NCBI GenBank assembly: GCA_945929845.1
Contig: CAMEON010000005.1
Span: 1-63,571 of the forward strand
DNA: 63,571 nucleotides
DNA from: an uncultured Clostridia bacterium
Lineage (GTDB): Bacteria > Bacillota > Clostridia > Oscillospirales > CAG-272
Direction: 5' to 3'
In this document: positions 52,653 through 62,017 of the stretch, piece after piece
Position numbering within the stretch: position 1 is the first letter of the stretch
Layout: each line of letters starts with the position of its first letter
Program-made: the position numbers and the translations under genes
The notes under the pieces: model-generated
Databases searched by the model: none
What the model was told of the DNA's origin: nothing
What the model saw: only the letters and a program-made list of their open reading frames with translations

Positions 52653-52661
52653 TGGTATACT
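52653..52661 (+). promoter_or_regulatory. Extended -10 promoter before oxidoreductase copy 1
   Basis: TGGTATACT is an extended -10 element about 60 bases before the start codon. The corresponding -35 is poor. Confidence 0.5.
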
Positions 52662-52722
52662 TTCCTCGAATCGAACGGAATACCGGATTTCCGCCGGATT
52701 CCTTCGGGAAGGAGTGAATCAT

Positions 52723-53985
52723 ATGGGAAAGAAATTGCGTATTGGCGTTTTCGGAGGTGCAAGAGGCAACTCCATGATACAGGTCCTCCTGCATCACCCG
52801 GATGCCGAATTGGTTGCTGTTTGTGATAAGTATGTACCCCTGCTGGAGCAGGCCAGGAAAAACGCAGAAGCGGCGGGACTGTCCATCGCCTGCTTCGAGA
52901 ACTTTGACGATTTTCTAAAGTACGACATGGATGCCGTGGTGCTGGCTAACTACGCCACCGAGCACGCCACCTTTGCCGTCCGCTGTCTGAGGGCGGGCAA
53001 GCATGTGCTCTCGGAGGTGCTGCCCAGCGAGACCATGGCCCAGGCCGTGGAGCTGATCGAGACGGTGGAGGAGACCGGGCTGGTGTATGCCTATGCGGAA
53101 AACTACTGCTACATGGATCTGACCTTTGAGATGTGGCGGAAGTACCGGGAGGGAGCCATTGGCGATGTGACCTTCGCCGAATGTGAGTATGTCCATGACT
53201 GCGCATCCTGCTGGGTGGACATCACCTACGGGGATCCGGCTCATTGGCGGAATCACCTGTACCCCACCTTCTACTGTACCCACTCCCTGGGGCCTGTCCT
53301 GATGATGACCGGCCGCCGTCCGGTACAGGTGGTGGGCTTTGAAAATCCGCCCATTGAGGAGTTCTACCATCTGGGCCATGCAGGCGGACACGCCAGCGGT
53401 ATCGAGATGGTCACGCTGGACAACGGGGCCATCGTCAAATCCATCCATGGCCCGCTGAAGCTGGAACCGGCCCACACCAGTTACAAGTTGTACGGTACCC
53501 GGGGTTATTTGGGCACTCATGCGGGGGACAGCGGGGATCAGGTACGCCTGTATCAGGAATCCCCGGAACACACCTGCCAGGGAGAGAATCATTTCTACGC
53601 ACCGGAGAAATTCGTATCGGCGGAGCTTGCCGAGAACAGCGGCGTGGCCACCCACGGGGGCAGTGACTTCTACCCCACGCACTTCTTCATTGAGAAGATC
53701 CTCGGTAAGGAGGACGGCAAGTGGTCCATTGATGTGTACCAGGCTGTGGATATGGGGATCTGCGGCATCCTTGCCTTCCGCTCCATACTGAACGGGAACC
53801 AGCCTGTACGCATTCCCAACCTACGCAACAAGGAGGAACGGGATGCGTGGCGGAACGACAGGGCTTGCACGAATCCCGCCGTCGCCGGGGATCAGGTTCT
53901 GCCCTGTTCCTCCTATCCGGAAAGAGTCCTGGATGCAGAGGAGATCGCCCGCAACCGGCACATGTGGGAGGAGAGGCACAAGTAA
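52723..53985 (+). CDS. Gfo/Idh/MocA-family oxidoreductase, copy 1
   Basis: The 420-residue protein has an N-terminal Rossmann fold (GVFGGARGN near residue 7, AVCDKY near 30, ANYATEHATF near 72), where NAD(P) binds, and a C-terminal beta-sheet substrate domain. EVLPSETMAQAVE near 95 contains the EVLPS version of the usual EKP lysine motif, so the conserved Lys seems absent. Members oxidise, reduce or isomerise sugars; relatives without the Lys may hydrolyse glycosides by NAD-dependent chemistry. ATG with AAGGAG upstream is preferred over an in-frame GTG three codons earlier. Nearly all of it is identical to the copy at 59.2-60.5 kb. Confidence 0.85.
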   Translation: MGKKLRIGVFGGARGNSMIQVLLHHPDAELVAVCDKYVPLLEQARKNAEAAGLSIACFENFDDFLKYDMDAVVLANYATEHATFAVRCLRAGKHVLSEVLPSETMAQAVELIETVEETGLVYAYAENYCYMDLTFEMWRKYREGAIGDVTFAECEYVHDCASCWVDITYGDPAHWRNHLYPTFYCTHSLGPVLMMTGRRPVQVVGFENPPIEEFYHLGHAGGHASGIEMVTLDNGAIVKSIHGPLKLEPAHTSYKLYGTRGYLGTHAGDSGDQVRLYQESPEHTCQGENHFYAPEKFVSAELAENSGVATHGGSDFYPTHFFIEKILGKEDGKWSIDVYQAVDMGICGILAFRSILNGNQPVRIPNLRNKEERDAWRNDRACTNPAVAGDQVLPCSSYPERVLDAEEIARNRHMWEERHK

Positions 53986-54039
53986 GAAACGCACCGTATT
54001 GGTGAACGAAAATAACAGCTATGAAAACACGCACTTCCT

Positions 54040-54066
54040 GCCGCCTTCGGGCGGCTTTCTTTTTTT
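54040..54066 (+). terminator. Rho-independent terminator after oxidoreductase copy 1
   Basis: GCCGCC-TTCG-GGCGGC is a perfect 6-bp stem with a stable UUCG tetraloop, followed by TTTCTTTTTTT. It ends the transcript of copy 1 and isolates it from the LacI-type regulator. Confidence 0.93.
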
Positions 54067-54150
54067 GGGGGGACATGGGAGAGTTGGGCGGTTGCGAAGA
54101 AAACCTCTTTTTTGCACAAAATCCGACCCTATATTTGTGCATGTCTTACA

Positions 54151-54179
54151 TTGACTTGCGGATTACACTAAGATATACT
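54151..54179 (+). promoter_or_regulatory. Promoter of the LacI-GH28-oxidoreductase operon
   Basis: TTGACT (54151-54156) and TATACT (54174-54179) are 17 bases apart. It is 33 bases before the regulator start, where LacI-type proteins usually repress themselves; I could not identify a clear palindrome. Confidence 0.75.
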
Positions 54180-54211
54180 TTTAGCACGAGCATTATAGGA
54201 AGAGGGTATAT

Positions 54212-55297
54212 ATGTCAATCGATAAAAGCATGCTCAGCCGACAGATTGCGGACCGGACGGGGCTGTCGGTATCCAGCGTGAGTAAAATACTCAACGGTGC
54301 TTCCGGCTACTCAGTGACCACACGGCAACGGGTTGAAGCACTGGCATCCGAACTGGCGGCGGGTCAGCTGTCCTCGCAGAATCGGGATGTACTGAAAATC
54401 GGTGTGATGATCCCGGAGCACCCCTCCTACTTCTGGGGCGAGGCAATCGTAGGTATACGCCAAACCATCCGATCCATACGGGCAGAGTGCGGGAGACAGG
54501 TCGAGACGGTTCTCCGGTTTGTCCACTTCCCGCTGGACGAACAATCTGTTTCGGTGACGCTTTCGTTCCTTCAGGAGCAGGATTGCAATGCTTACATCCT
54601 GTATCCCATCGACAATCCGGCTTTCCTTTCATTTTACGATTCCCTACCTGCCACCGTCCCGGTCGTACTCTTCAACGACCTGCCCAGCAATGCCGAGCTG
54701 TCATGCCACCTGCGTGCCCGCAGGCTAACGGCATATGTAGGAGCGGACTGCTATGATGAAGGTATCCGGGCAGCCCGTATTCTGGGGGCGAGGCTATCCC
54801 GGATGCAATATATCCTCGCCCTGATCACAGAGGACAGCGTGTCTGCCACGGCAGCACAGAAGCGAATCGCCGGTTTCACTCAAACATGCAGAGAGATCAA
54901 CCCCCAGATTTCCATCAGAACCGAAACAGTGGCACCACACGGAACGCTGACATCGGCATTTCTTGCCGCCCATATCGAACCGGAAATACTCCAGGGCAGG
55001 TTGGATTGTTTGTATGTCAGTTCCGGCGTGACCCATATTGCCTCGGCAGCTATCAGAAAGGTACAGCGGCGGAACTGCTTGCCAATCGGCACCGGTCCGC
55101 CGTGTTTAGGGCATGAATGCGCCCCCTCTGACCGTCCATACCTTCTGGATGGCACCCAGTGTGGCTATGTCAAGCAGGATATCTACACCCAGGCACACAC
55201 AGCGATCCGGAGTGTGCTCGAAGCACTCCGAACCGGTCAACTGACGGACACCTATGTCGGTTCCTCGGTCTTTATCAGCGGCGGTATAAGGAATTAG
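54212..55297 (+). CDS. LacI-family transcriptional regulator
   Basis: The 361-residue protein has the N-terminal HTH (residues 8-29; SRQIADRTGLSVSSVSKIL) followed by a hinge and a periplasmic-binding-like effector domain (LKIGVMIPEHPSYFWGEA near 60, IKNP-like strands and VSSGVTHIASAAIRK near 270). In the hinge helix the usual LNxxxxVS pattern is LNGASGYSVTT. LacI regulators sense sugars and usually control the next catabolic genes, here the GH28-like surface protein 54 bases downstream. GGAAGAGGG precedes the start. The effector is likely a uronate or pectin oligomer, inferred only from the neighbour. Confidence 0.9.
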   Translation: MSIDKSMLSRQIADRTGLSVSSVSKILNGASGYSVTTRQRVEALASELAAGQLSSQNRDVLKIGVMIPEHPSYFWGEAIVGIRQTIRSIRAECGRQVETVLRFVHFPLDEQSVSVTLSFLQEQDCNAYILYPIDNPAFLSFYDSLPATVPVVLFNDLPSNAELSCHLRARRLTAYVGADCYDEGIRAARILGARLSRMQYILALITEDSVSATAAQKRIAGFTQTCREINPQISIRTETVAPHGTLTSAFLAAHIEPEILQGRLDCLYVSSGVTHIASAAIRKVQRRNCLPIGTGPPCLGHECAPSDRPYLLDGTQCGYVKQDIYTQAHTAIRSVLEALRTGQLTDTYVGSSVFISGGIRN

Positions 55298-55351
55298 CCG
55301 TATCAGGACGGACGGACAGACCGACAATAACAAGAAAAAAGGAGAGAACCC

Positions 55352-58300
55352 ATGATACGAAAGAGAAACCCTCTGAAACGAATGAAGAAAACGATGCGTC
55401 ATCTGATCGCTTTCATTGTAAGTCTGTCCATGCTCACATCAGTATCACCTATGTGGGCAGGTGCAGAGGATGCCTTTTCCCAATGGAAAACCGAGGATTG
55501 GCAGAAGACGACGGAAGACGGAATCCCGGTGCTCAAAAGCATTCCCGGGCAGAGCGTCAATGTACTCTTCCTCAATGGTAAAGCGGCAGGCAACAAGCTG
55601 CGCTTCGATGTCCGTCTGGACAATGTCTTCGGAACCGTCGATGGGAACATCGGTGCTGCCTACAAGATGACTGACGGAAGCCAGTATTTCTTTGAGTACA
55701 ACACCGTAGCCGATATCATACGCATCCGGCGTTTGGGCAATGATGGCTCTGACAACCATGTATTCCCCGCCAAGGCTTACCATCTGGATGCCGGCTCCTA
55801 CCACACGGTGGAGCTGGAATTCGCACAGAATCATCTGCTCTGGCAGATCGACGGCGAGACCGTGGCAGAGGTGACAGAAACCGGAAGCGACTCTTTTGAA
55901 AACGGTACGCTGTACATTCAATCTTACTATACGGACATCACACTCCGCGATATTCGTGTAGAGAGCATCCATATTCCCATCGTGGAAAAACAAGACTATG
56001 ACTTTGCGTTCAAAACCGCAGAGGCAGTCGAGAGATTTGAAGCAAGAAACAGCAATGTAAAATGGTCTGACGGACGGCTGGTCTGGTCGCTGACCGGGGC
56101 AGACAGTAGTCTGACCTCGCCCCCCATTTCCGCCAAGCAGGGTACAGCGTACAGTATGCTGCTCCCCCTGCGAAACACGATCCTCATCCGCATGAGCAAC
56201 CGTACCGATGCTTCCCGCATGAAGCTTTCCTATACCACCACCGATGACCCTGTGTACAGTGCCGACAAATCGATGGTGTTGGACATCATCCCTCATTCAG
56301 GCGACACAACTTACTACTTCAACCTTTCGGCTTGCCCCAAGCTGACTGGATACCTGTACGGCTTCAAGTTGGAGCCGATCGGCGCAACGGACGGAACAAT
56401 TGAAATCGAAGAAGTGACCTTTGAGCGGGAAGCGGCGCTGTCTGAGCAGGTTGGCAAGCTGACTGCCTGTGTAACCGATGGGAAAACGATCACCATCACG
56501 GGCACGCTGGAACCCGGCTTTGCCGGGCGGGAGGTCACGCTGTATGAAACTAAGCCGGAGAATTACACGCTTGCGCTGAAGGATTCCGAAAAGCTTCTTT
56601 CCGTCACGGCAGAAGGCACTTCCTTTACAATGACCATTCCTTACATGAATGAAGGACTTACCCGCCTGTCCTCCCTCTTCCTTCTGAGTGTGACGGGCGA
56701 CGATGGCAAGCAGATCCGTCTTGGTGAGCGGTTCTGGATACAGAACGCCGAAGCGTATTCCGGAGGGAACCCCTACGCCTTCACCCTGCCGGATTATACC
56801 GTTTCGGTGCTGGATTTTGGTGCTACGGGCGATGGCTATACCAATGATAATGCCGCTATTCAAGCCGCCATTGATCATGTGTACGCAAAAGGCGGCGGCG
56901 TTGTGGTTGTGCCGGGCGACGATTCCTTCTACGGCAGACGCTATGTGGCAACCCACATCACGCTCAAAGACAATGTGGAGCTTCGTATCGAAACCGGTGC
57001 CGTCATATGGCAGTCGCCTCGGGTAGAGGATTACGACTATGAGGTTGCCGTCGGACATGATGTGAACATTCCGGGTGTCAACTGGACGCACGCCGGCTCC
57101 TGCCACAACTACCCGCTGATCCACGGAGACCGGGCAAAGAACATCCGCATCACCGGCGGCGGCATCATCCGGATGCAGGACGGAGGCGGCGAGAACTACG
57201 ACACCGTGTCTGCCGGTAGCATCTGGACAGGTTGCGAGAATAAGATTCACCTGGTTCCGCTGGGCTTCTACCTCTGTGAGAATGTGGAGATCAGCAATGT
57301 CCACTTGCGCAGAACCAATAATTACCATATCAATTTCCGAAACTGTCGCAACATTTACTGCTCCGGTGTATCCATGTGGGAGGTTACCTGTGCCTCCGGC
57401 GATGGTATCTCGGCAACCGTGGGTACCAAAAATATCATCATCAACCAATGCTTCCTGTACACCAACGACGACGCCGTAACCATCTGTTCCACCTACAACG
57501 ACCCGCGCGGGCTTGCCTGGTGGCATGCGAATCCTGAAGGGGACAACTGCATAGACAATTTGGTGGTGCGGCACTCCTACCTGGTAGGCGGACATGGCAT
57601 TACCTTCATTACATGGGGAACCGACAACCCGCAGTTGGACAAGCAGGAGATCAAGAACATCGAGGTTTTTGACTGCGTACTGGGTGGCGGTACCTCGGCG
57701 GTAGGCAGTTGGGCGGACAACCCTTACTTCGGCAAGAACCCCTATGACGGCAGTGAAGTAAACGATTACTCCCCCGTCAAGGGCGTGCGTATCCACGACA
57801 ACCGCTATGTTGGCAAGGCTACCCTGGACAGTATTCAGGGCACCGACATCATGACCGATTGCGGCATCCGCAGTGCGGCGCAATTCCAATACGGCGACTT
57901 TGAACGCGGACTGCGGCGGTATCCGACCTATGAATCCGGTCTGTCCAATTGGACATTCCTGCCCGTTACCGGCAAGGACGGCAGAGTCGCCGCTGAGACA
58001 GAAGTAGAGAATCACTATGGTGCTCTGTACGGCGAGGGCATACTTTGTCAGGGTCTTTGGATGAACAAGGGAGCGCATACCTTTACGGCGGATGTCCGTC
58101 TGCTGGCAGGTGAGGCAACCTTGACCGTGCGGGATGCGCTGACCGGCGAGGTCATTGCTGAAAAGGCAGTGTCAGCAAGCAACGAGTTTGAGACCGTGAC
58201 GCTGAGCTTCACCCTTTCCGAGGGACGGACAGCTTATCTGGGTGTGACCCACACGGGCAGTGCCGGGCAGTCGGTTCATATCGACAACGCCTCGGTGACC

Positions 58301-59176
58301 AGCGAGGAATTCAAACGGAGCACCTACTTTACCGAAGGATTTGAGGATGCCGAGTGTCTCCAGCTCAACAATGCAGGCCTCACCATTGCGGACGGAATCG
58401 CTCAGGCAGGAGCCGGCATGACGGGTATCATGATGCTCCAGACAGAAAAAAGCTATGAGGAATTTGATCTTCACTACCGTATGCGCTATGATGCCGTGAA
58501 TTCGGATATTGATGCCAACATTGGCGTGTCTTTGCATCGGAGCGACGGCAACAACCAGTATGACATCCATTACAATCCGCTCCTTCATGTGCTGAATGTG
58601 AATGAGTATGTGAACGGTCAGCCACGGAATCTGTTCCAAAAGCTCGACTTTGACCTCGAGCCGGGACAGTGGATCGACATGGCGTTCCGTGTGCAAGATG
58701 ACACCTGCCTCTGGTACATGAATGGAGAGGAAATCGCCAAGTTCCCAATGGACGGTGTGCACACGGGTATCATTGCTCTGGTTTCTTACAATGTCAGTTG
58801 TGCCTATGACGATGTGGTAGTAGCAAAAGCCGGCACAACCGTCATCGTTGGCAACGAACAGATCCCGGCAGAAACAGAGACAGAGACAGAGACGGAGACG
58901 GAGACCGAACCTACTGTCACAGAACCCGTAACCGAGACAGATCCGGAAACCGAGCAGAACACGGATACGCCCACCGAACCGGTAACAAGCGGAACGGCAG
59001 AGCAGGATCCGACCGTATCGGTAACGGACACGGGCGAGAACGCCTCTCAGACAACCCCGCAAACGACTGACCGCGGATGCCGTTCTTCTCTGTGGCAGAC
59101 GCTGCCTGTATTGGCCTTGCTTCTGACGGCAGGAATCAGCATGCTGTTCCTGCGGCGCCGTCGGGAAAATGGATAA
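55352..59176 (+). CDS. Surface-anchored GH28-like pectinase (polygalacturonase type)
   Basis: The 1274-residue protein starts with a long basic signal peptide cleaved near AGA-ED (about residue 39). AAAGGAGAG precedes the ATG. The first 450 residues are laminin-G/beta-sandwich-like. A parallel beta-helix of GH28 type follows (SVLDFGATGDGYTNDNAAIQ near 485), with Asp684 in SGDG, Asp706-Asp707 in TNDD and His748 in GGHG, the usual catalytic set. More beta-sandwich domains follow to about 1170. Then comes a (Thr-Glu)n/Pro linker, DRGCRSS, a hydrophobic helix and LRRRRENG. It is probably an extracellular galacturonan-degrading enzyme. It is coupled to LacI and to oxidoreductase copy 2. Confidence 0.8.
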   Translation: MIRKRNPLKRMKKTMRHLIAFIVSLSMLTSVSPMWAGAEDAFSQWKTEDWQKTTEDGIPVLKSIPGQSVNVLFLNGKAAGNKLRFDVRLDNVFGTVDGNIGAAYKMTDGSQYFFEYNTVADIIRIRRLGNDGSDNHVFPAKAYHLDAGSYHTVELEFAQNHLLWQIDGETVAEVTETGSDSFENGTLYIQSYYTDITLRDIRVESIHIPIVEKQDYDFAFKTAEAVERFEARNSNVKWSDGRLVWSLTGADSSLTSPPISAKQGTAYSMLLPLRNTILIRMSNRTDASRMKLSYTTTDDPVYSADKSMVLDIIPHSGDTTYYFNLSACPKLTGYLYGFKLEPIGATDGTIEIEEVTFEREAALSEQVGKLTACVTDGKTITITGTLEPGFAGREVTLYETKPENYTLALKDSEKLLSVTAEGTSFTMTIPYMNEGLTRLSSLFLLSVTGDDGKQIRLGERFWIQNAEAYSGGNPYAFTLPDYTVSVLDFGATGDGYTNDNAAIQAAIDHVYAKGGGVVVVPGDDSFYGRRYVATHITLKDNVELRIETGAVIWQSPRVEDYDYEVAVGHDVNIPGVNWTHAGSCHNYPLIHGDRAKNIRITGGGIIRMQDGGGENYDTVSAGSIWTGCENKIHLVPLGFYLCENVEISNVHLRRTNNYHINFRNCRNIYCSGVSMWEVTCASGDGISATVGTKNIIINQCFLYTNDDAVTICSTYNDPRGLAWWHANPEGDNCIDNLVVRHSYLVGGHGITFITWGTDNPQLDKQEIKNIEVFDCVLGGGTSAVGSWADNPYFGKNPYDGSEVNDYSPVKGVRIHDNRYVGKATLDSIQGTDIMTDCGIRSAAQFQYGDFERGLRRYPTYESGLSNWTFLPVTGKDGRVAAETEVENHYGALYGEGILCQGLWMNKGAHTFTADVRLLAGEATLTVRDALTGEVIAEKAVSASNEFETVTLSFTLSEGRTAYLGVTHTGSAGQSVHIDNASVTSEEFKRSTYFTEGFEDAECLQLNNAGLTIADGIAQAGAGMTGIMMLQTEKSYEEFDLHYRMRYDAVNSDIDANIGVSLHRSDGNNQYDIHYNPLLHVLNVNEYVNGQPRNLFQKLDFDLEPGQWIDMAFRVQDDTCLWYMNGEEIAKFPMDGVHTGIIALVSYNVSCAYDDVVVAKAGTTVIVGNEQIPAETETETETETETEPTVTEPVTETDPETEQNTDTPTEPVTSGTAEQDPTVSVTDTGENASQTTPQTTDRGCRSSLWQTLPVLALLLTAGISMLFLRRRRENG
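58866..58909. repeat. GAGACA-type microsatellite in the GH28 gene linker
   Basis: Six to seven GAGACA/GAGACG units encode alternating Glu and Thr before the C-terminal anchor, mirroring the Thr-Glu linker of the GH71/99-like surface protein. Confidence 0.75.
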
Positions 59177-59203
59177 ATACGAAAAACAACGGAGGATTTC
59201 CCT

Positions 59204-60469
59204 ATGAACAGAAAACTCAGAATCGGCGTATTCGGAGGTGCAAGAGGCAACTCCATGATACAGGTCCTCCTGCATCACCCGGATGCCGAATTGGTTGCTG
59301 TTTGTGATAAGTATGTACCCCTGCTGGAGCAGGCCAGGAAAAACGCAGAAGCGGCGGGACTGTCCATCGCCTGCTTCGAGAACTTTGACGATTTTCTAAA
59401 GTACGACATGGATGCCGTGGTGCTGGCTAACTACGCCACCGAGCACGCCACCTTTGCCGTCCGCTGTCTGAGGGCGGGCAAGCATGTGCTCTCGGAGGTG
59501 CTGCCCAGCGAGACCATGGCCCAGGCCGTGGAGCTGATCGAGACGGTGGAGGAGACCGGGCTGGTGTATGCCTATGCGGAAAACTACTGCTACATGGATC
59601 TGACCTTTGAGATGTGGCGGAAGTACCGGGAGGGAGCCATTGGCGATGTGACCTTCGCCGAATGTGAGTATGTCCATGACTGCGCATCCTGCTGGGTGGA
59701 CATCACCTACGGGGATCCGGCTCATTGGCGGAATCACCTGTACCCCACCTTCTACTGTACCCACTCCCTGGGGCCTGTCCTGATGATGACCGGCCGCCGT
59801 CCGGTACAGGTGGTGGGCTTTGAAAATCCGCCCATTGAGGAGTTCTACCATCTGGGCCATGCAGGCGGACACGCCAGCGGTATCGAGATGGTCACGCTGG
59901 ACAACGGGGCCATCGTCAAATCCATCCATGGCCCGCTGAAGCTGGAACCGGCCCACACCAGTTACAAGTTGTACGGTACCCGGGGTTATTTGGGCACTCA
60001 TGCGGGGGACAGCGGGGATCAGGTACGCCTGTATCAGGAATCCCCGGAACACACCTGCCAGGGAGAGAATCATTTCTACGCACCGGAGAAATTCGTATCG
60101 GCGGAGCTTGCCGAGAACAGCGGCGTGGCCACCCACGGGGGCAGTGACTTCTACCCCACGCACTTCTTCATTGAGAAGATCCTCGGTAAGGAGGACGGCA
60201 AGTGGTCCATTGATGTGTACCAGGCTGTGGATATGGGGATCTGCGGCATCCTTGCCTTCCGCTCCATACTGAACGGGAACCAGCCTGTACGCATTCCCAA
60301 CCTACGCAACAAGGAGGAACGGGATGCGTGGCGGAACGACAGGGCTTGCACGAATCCCGCCGTCGCCGGGGATCAGGTTCTGCCCTGTTCCTCCTATCCG
60401 GAAAGAGTCCTGGATGCAGAGGAGATCGCCCGCAACCGGCACATGTGGGAGGAGAGGCACAAGCAGTAA
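59204..60469 (+). CDS. Gfo/Idh/MocA-family oxidoreductase, copy 2
   Basis: The 421-residue protein differs from copy 1 only in its first about 9 residues (MNRKLRI against MGKKLRI) and by a terminal Gln. The DNA appears identical from 59231 to 60463. Rossmann and C-terminal domains are as in copy 1. It starts 27 bases after the GH28 gene, with CGGAGG before the ATG, so it belongs to the LacI-GH28 operon and may oxidise the monosaccharide released. No promoter of its own is visible. A hairpin terminator follows. Confidence 0.87.
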   Translation: MNRKLRIGVFGGARGNSMIQVLLHHPDAELVAVCDKYVPLLEQARKNAEAAGLSIACFENFDDFLKYDMDAVVLANYATEHATFAVRCLRAGKHVLSEVLPSETMAQAVELIETVEETGLVYAYAENYCYMDLTFEMWRKYREGAIGDVTFAECEYVHDCASCWVDITYGDPAHWRNHLYPTFYCTHSLGPVLMMTGRRPVQVVGFENPPIEEFYHLGHAGGHASGIEMVTLDNGAIVKSIHGPLKLEPAHTSYKLYGTRGYLGTHAGDSGDQVRLYQESPEHTCQGENHFYAPEKFVSAELAENSGVATHGGSDFYPTHFFIEKILGKEDGKWSIDVYQAVDMGICGILAFRSILNGNQPVRIPNLRNKEERDAWRNDRACTNPAVAGDQVLPCSSYPERVLDAEEIARNRHMWEERHKQ

Positions 60470-60499
60470 GAAGCATACAAAAGCATACGAAATGAAAAC

Positions 60500-60530
60500 G
60501 GGCTGGCGCACCTGCATGCGTCAGCCCTTT
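60500..60530. terminator. Terminator between oxidoreductase copy 2 and trkH (convergent)
   Basis: GGGCTGGCGC and GCGTCAGCCC form a 10-bp stem with one mismatch around an 8-base loop, followed by TTTGTATT on the plus strand and preceded by GAAAAC, so it can act in both directions. Confidence 0.8.
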
Positions 60531-60577
60531 GTATTGAGCAGGAAAACCGGAATACCTTCCGCCCCTGTGGGTGCCTG

Positions 60578-62011
60578 TCACTTCTTCCAGGTGGAGGGCG
60601 TGAACAGAGCCAGCATGGGGAACAGCTCCAGCCGTCCGGCCAGCATATCAAAGATCAGCACCAGCTTGGACGGGACAGAGAACAGGGAGAAGTTTTGGGT
60701 AGGGCCTACCAGGGAGAGGCCAGGGCCGATGTTGTTGATGGTAGCCGTTACCGCCGTGAAGTTGGTGACAAGGTCAAAGTTGTCCAAAGATACCAGAAGC
60801 AGGGAGACCGAGAAGACAGCCAGGTAGCATACCATGAACACATTGACAGACCGCACCACCTCCGCATCCACCGGTTGGCCGTCCATAGTGACCTTGCGCA
60901 CCCGGTGGGGGTGAACCAAATTGTCCAGTTCCCGGATCATGCCTTTGCACAGGATGATGATCCGGGACACCTTGATACCGCCGCCGGTACTGCCTGCGCA
61001 GGCACCGATGAACATGACCATCACCAATACGGTCTTGGACAGGGTGGGCCACAGGTCAAAGTCCGCAGTGGAAAAGCCGGTGGTGGAGATCAGGGAGGCC
61101 ACAGTAAAGGCCGCATGATGCAGAGCATCCCCGATAGTGGGGAACAGGGAGCGGATGTTGATGGTGACAACGGTAATGGCTCCCGCTACGATCAGGAGAA
61201 AAGTGCGCACCTCGGCATTGAAGGCATCCTTCAGCCGTCCCAGGAGCAGGAGGTAGTAGCAACTGAAGTTGATGGAGAACAATAGCATGAACACCGTGAC
61301 TACCGACTGTATATAGGAAGAATACCCGCCCAGGCTGTCGTTCCGCAGGCCGAAGCCGCCGGTACCGGCGGTAGAGAAGGCTGTATTCAGAGCCTCAAAG
61401 GGATTCATTTTCCCGAAGAGCAGAAAAACAAACTCCAGGAGGGTCATGAAGAAGTACAGCACATACAGGATAAGTGCGGTGGTCTTGACCCGTGGAACCA
61501 GCTTGCTGACGGAGGGGCCAGGGCTTTCCGCCTTCATGATGTGCATATTCTGCCCGCCGCTCAGGGGGACAAAGGCCATGATGAACACCAGCACACCCAT
61601 ACCGCCCACCCAATGGGTGAAGCTACGCCAGATCTGGGAGGCGTGGGACAGGTGCTCCACATCGGGCAGGATGCTGGCCCCGGTGGTGGTGAAGCCGGAC
61701 ACTGTCTCAAAGAGGGCATCCACGAAGGAAGGGATGTCTCCACAGAGCCACAGGGGCAGGCAGCCGAGCAGGGACAGGAGGATCCAGCTCAAGGACACAA
61801 TGACAAAGCCTTCCTTGGCATACAGCACCGTGTTTTTGGGCTTTTTCCATGCCAGGAGCAGTCCGATGCCGCCGCAAAGCAACGCCGTCAGCAGGTAATA
61901 CCACACGGCTTTCTCCCGGTATATGGCGGCGGTCAGTGTGGGTACACACAGGAACAGTGCCTCAAAAAGAAGCAACCACCCTGTGATATGCTTGATCATA
62001 CGAAAATTCAT
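60578..62011 (-). CDS. trkH: TrkH/KtrB-type potassium uptake membrane subunit
   Basis: The 477-residue polytopic protein has about eight to ten transmembrane helices and the repeated selectivity-filter loops TTTGASILPD, STAGTGGFG, STTGFSTADF and INNIGPGLS. These coordinate K+ along the pore. It works with the cytosolic gating protein TrkA encoded just upstream; 6 bases separate the genes. GGAG precedes the start. Potassium import via TrkAH maintains osmotic balance. Motifs and length are normal. Confidence 0.93.
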   Translation of the reverse strand: MNFRMIKHITGWLLLFEALFLCVPTLTAAIYREKAVWYYLLTALLCGGIGLLLAWKKPKNTVLYAKEGFVIVSLSWILLSLLGCLPLWLCGDIPSFVDALFETVSGFTTTGASILPDVEHLSHASQIWRSFTHWVGGMGVLVFIMAFVPLSGGQNMHIMKAESPGPSVSKLVPRVKTTALILYVLYFFMTLLEFVFLLFGKMNPFEALNTAFSTAGTGGFGLRNDSLGGYSSYIQSVVTVFMLLFSINFSCYYLLLLGRLKDAFNAEVRTFLLIVAGAITVVTINIRSLFPTIGDALHHAAFTVASLISTTGFSTADFDLWPTLSKTVLVMVMFIGACAGSTGGGIKVSRIIILCKGMIRELDNLVHPHRVRKVTMDGQPVDAEVVRSVNVFMVCYLAVFSVSLLLVSLDNFDLVTNFTAVTATINNIGPGLSLVGPTQNFSLFSVPSKLVLIFDMLAGRLELFPMLALFTPSTWKK

Positions 62012-62017
62012 AGGCCG

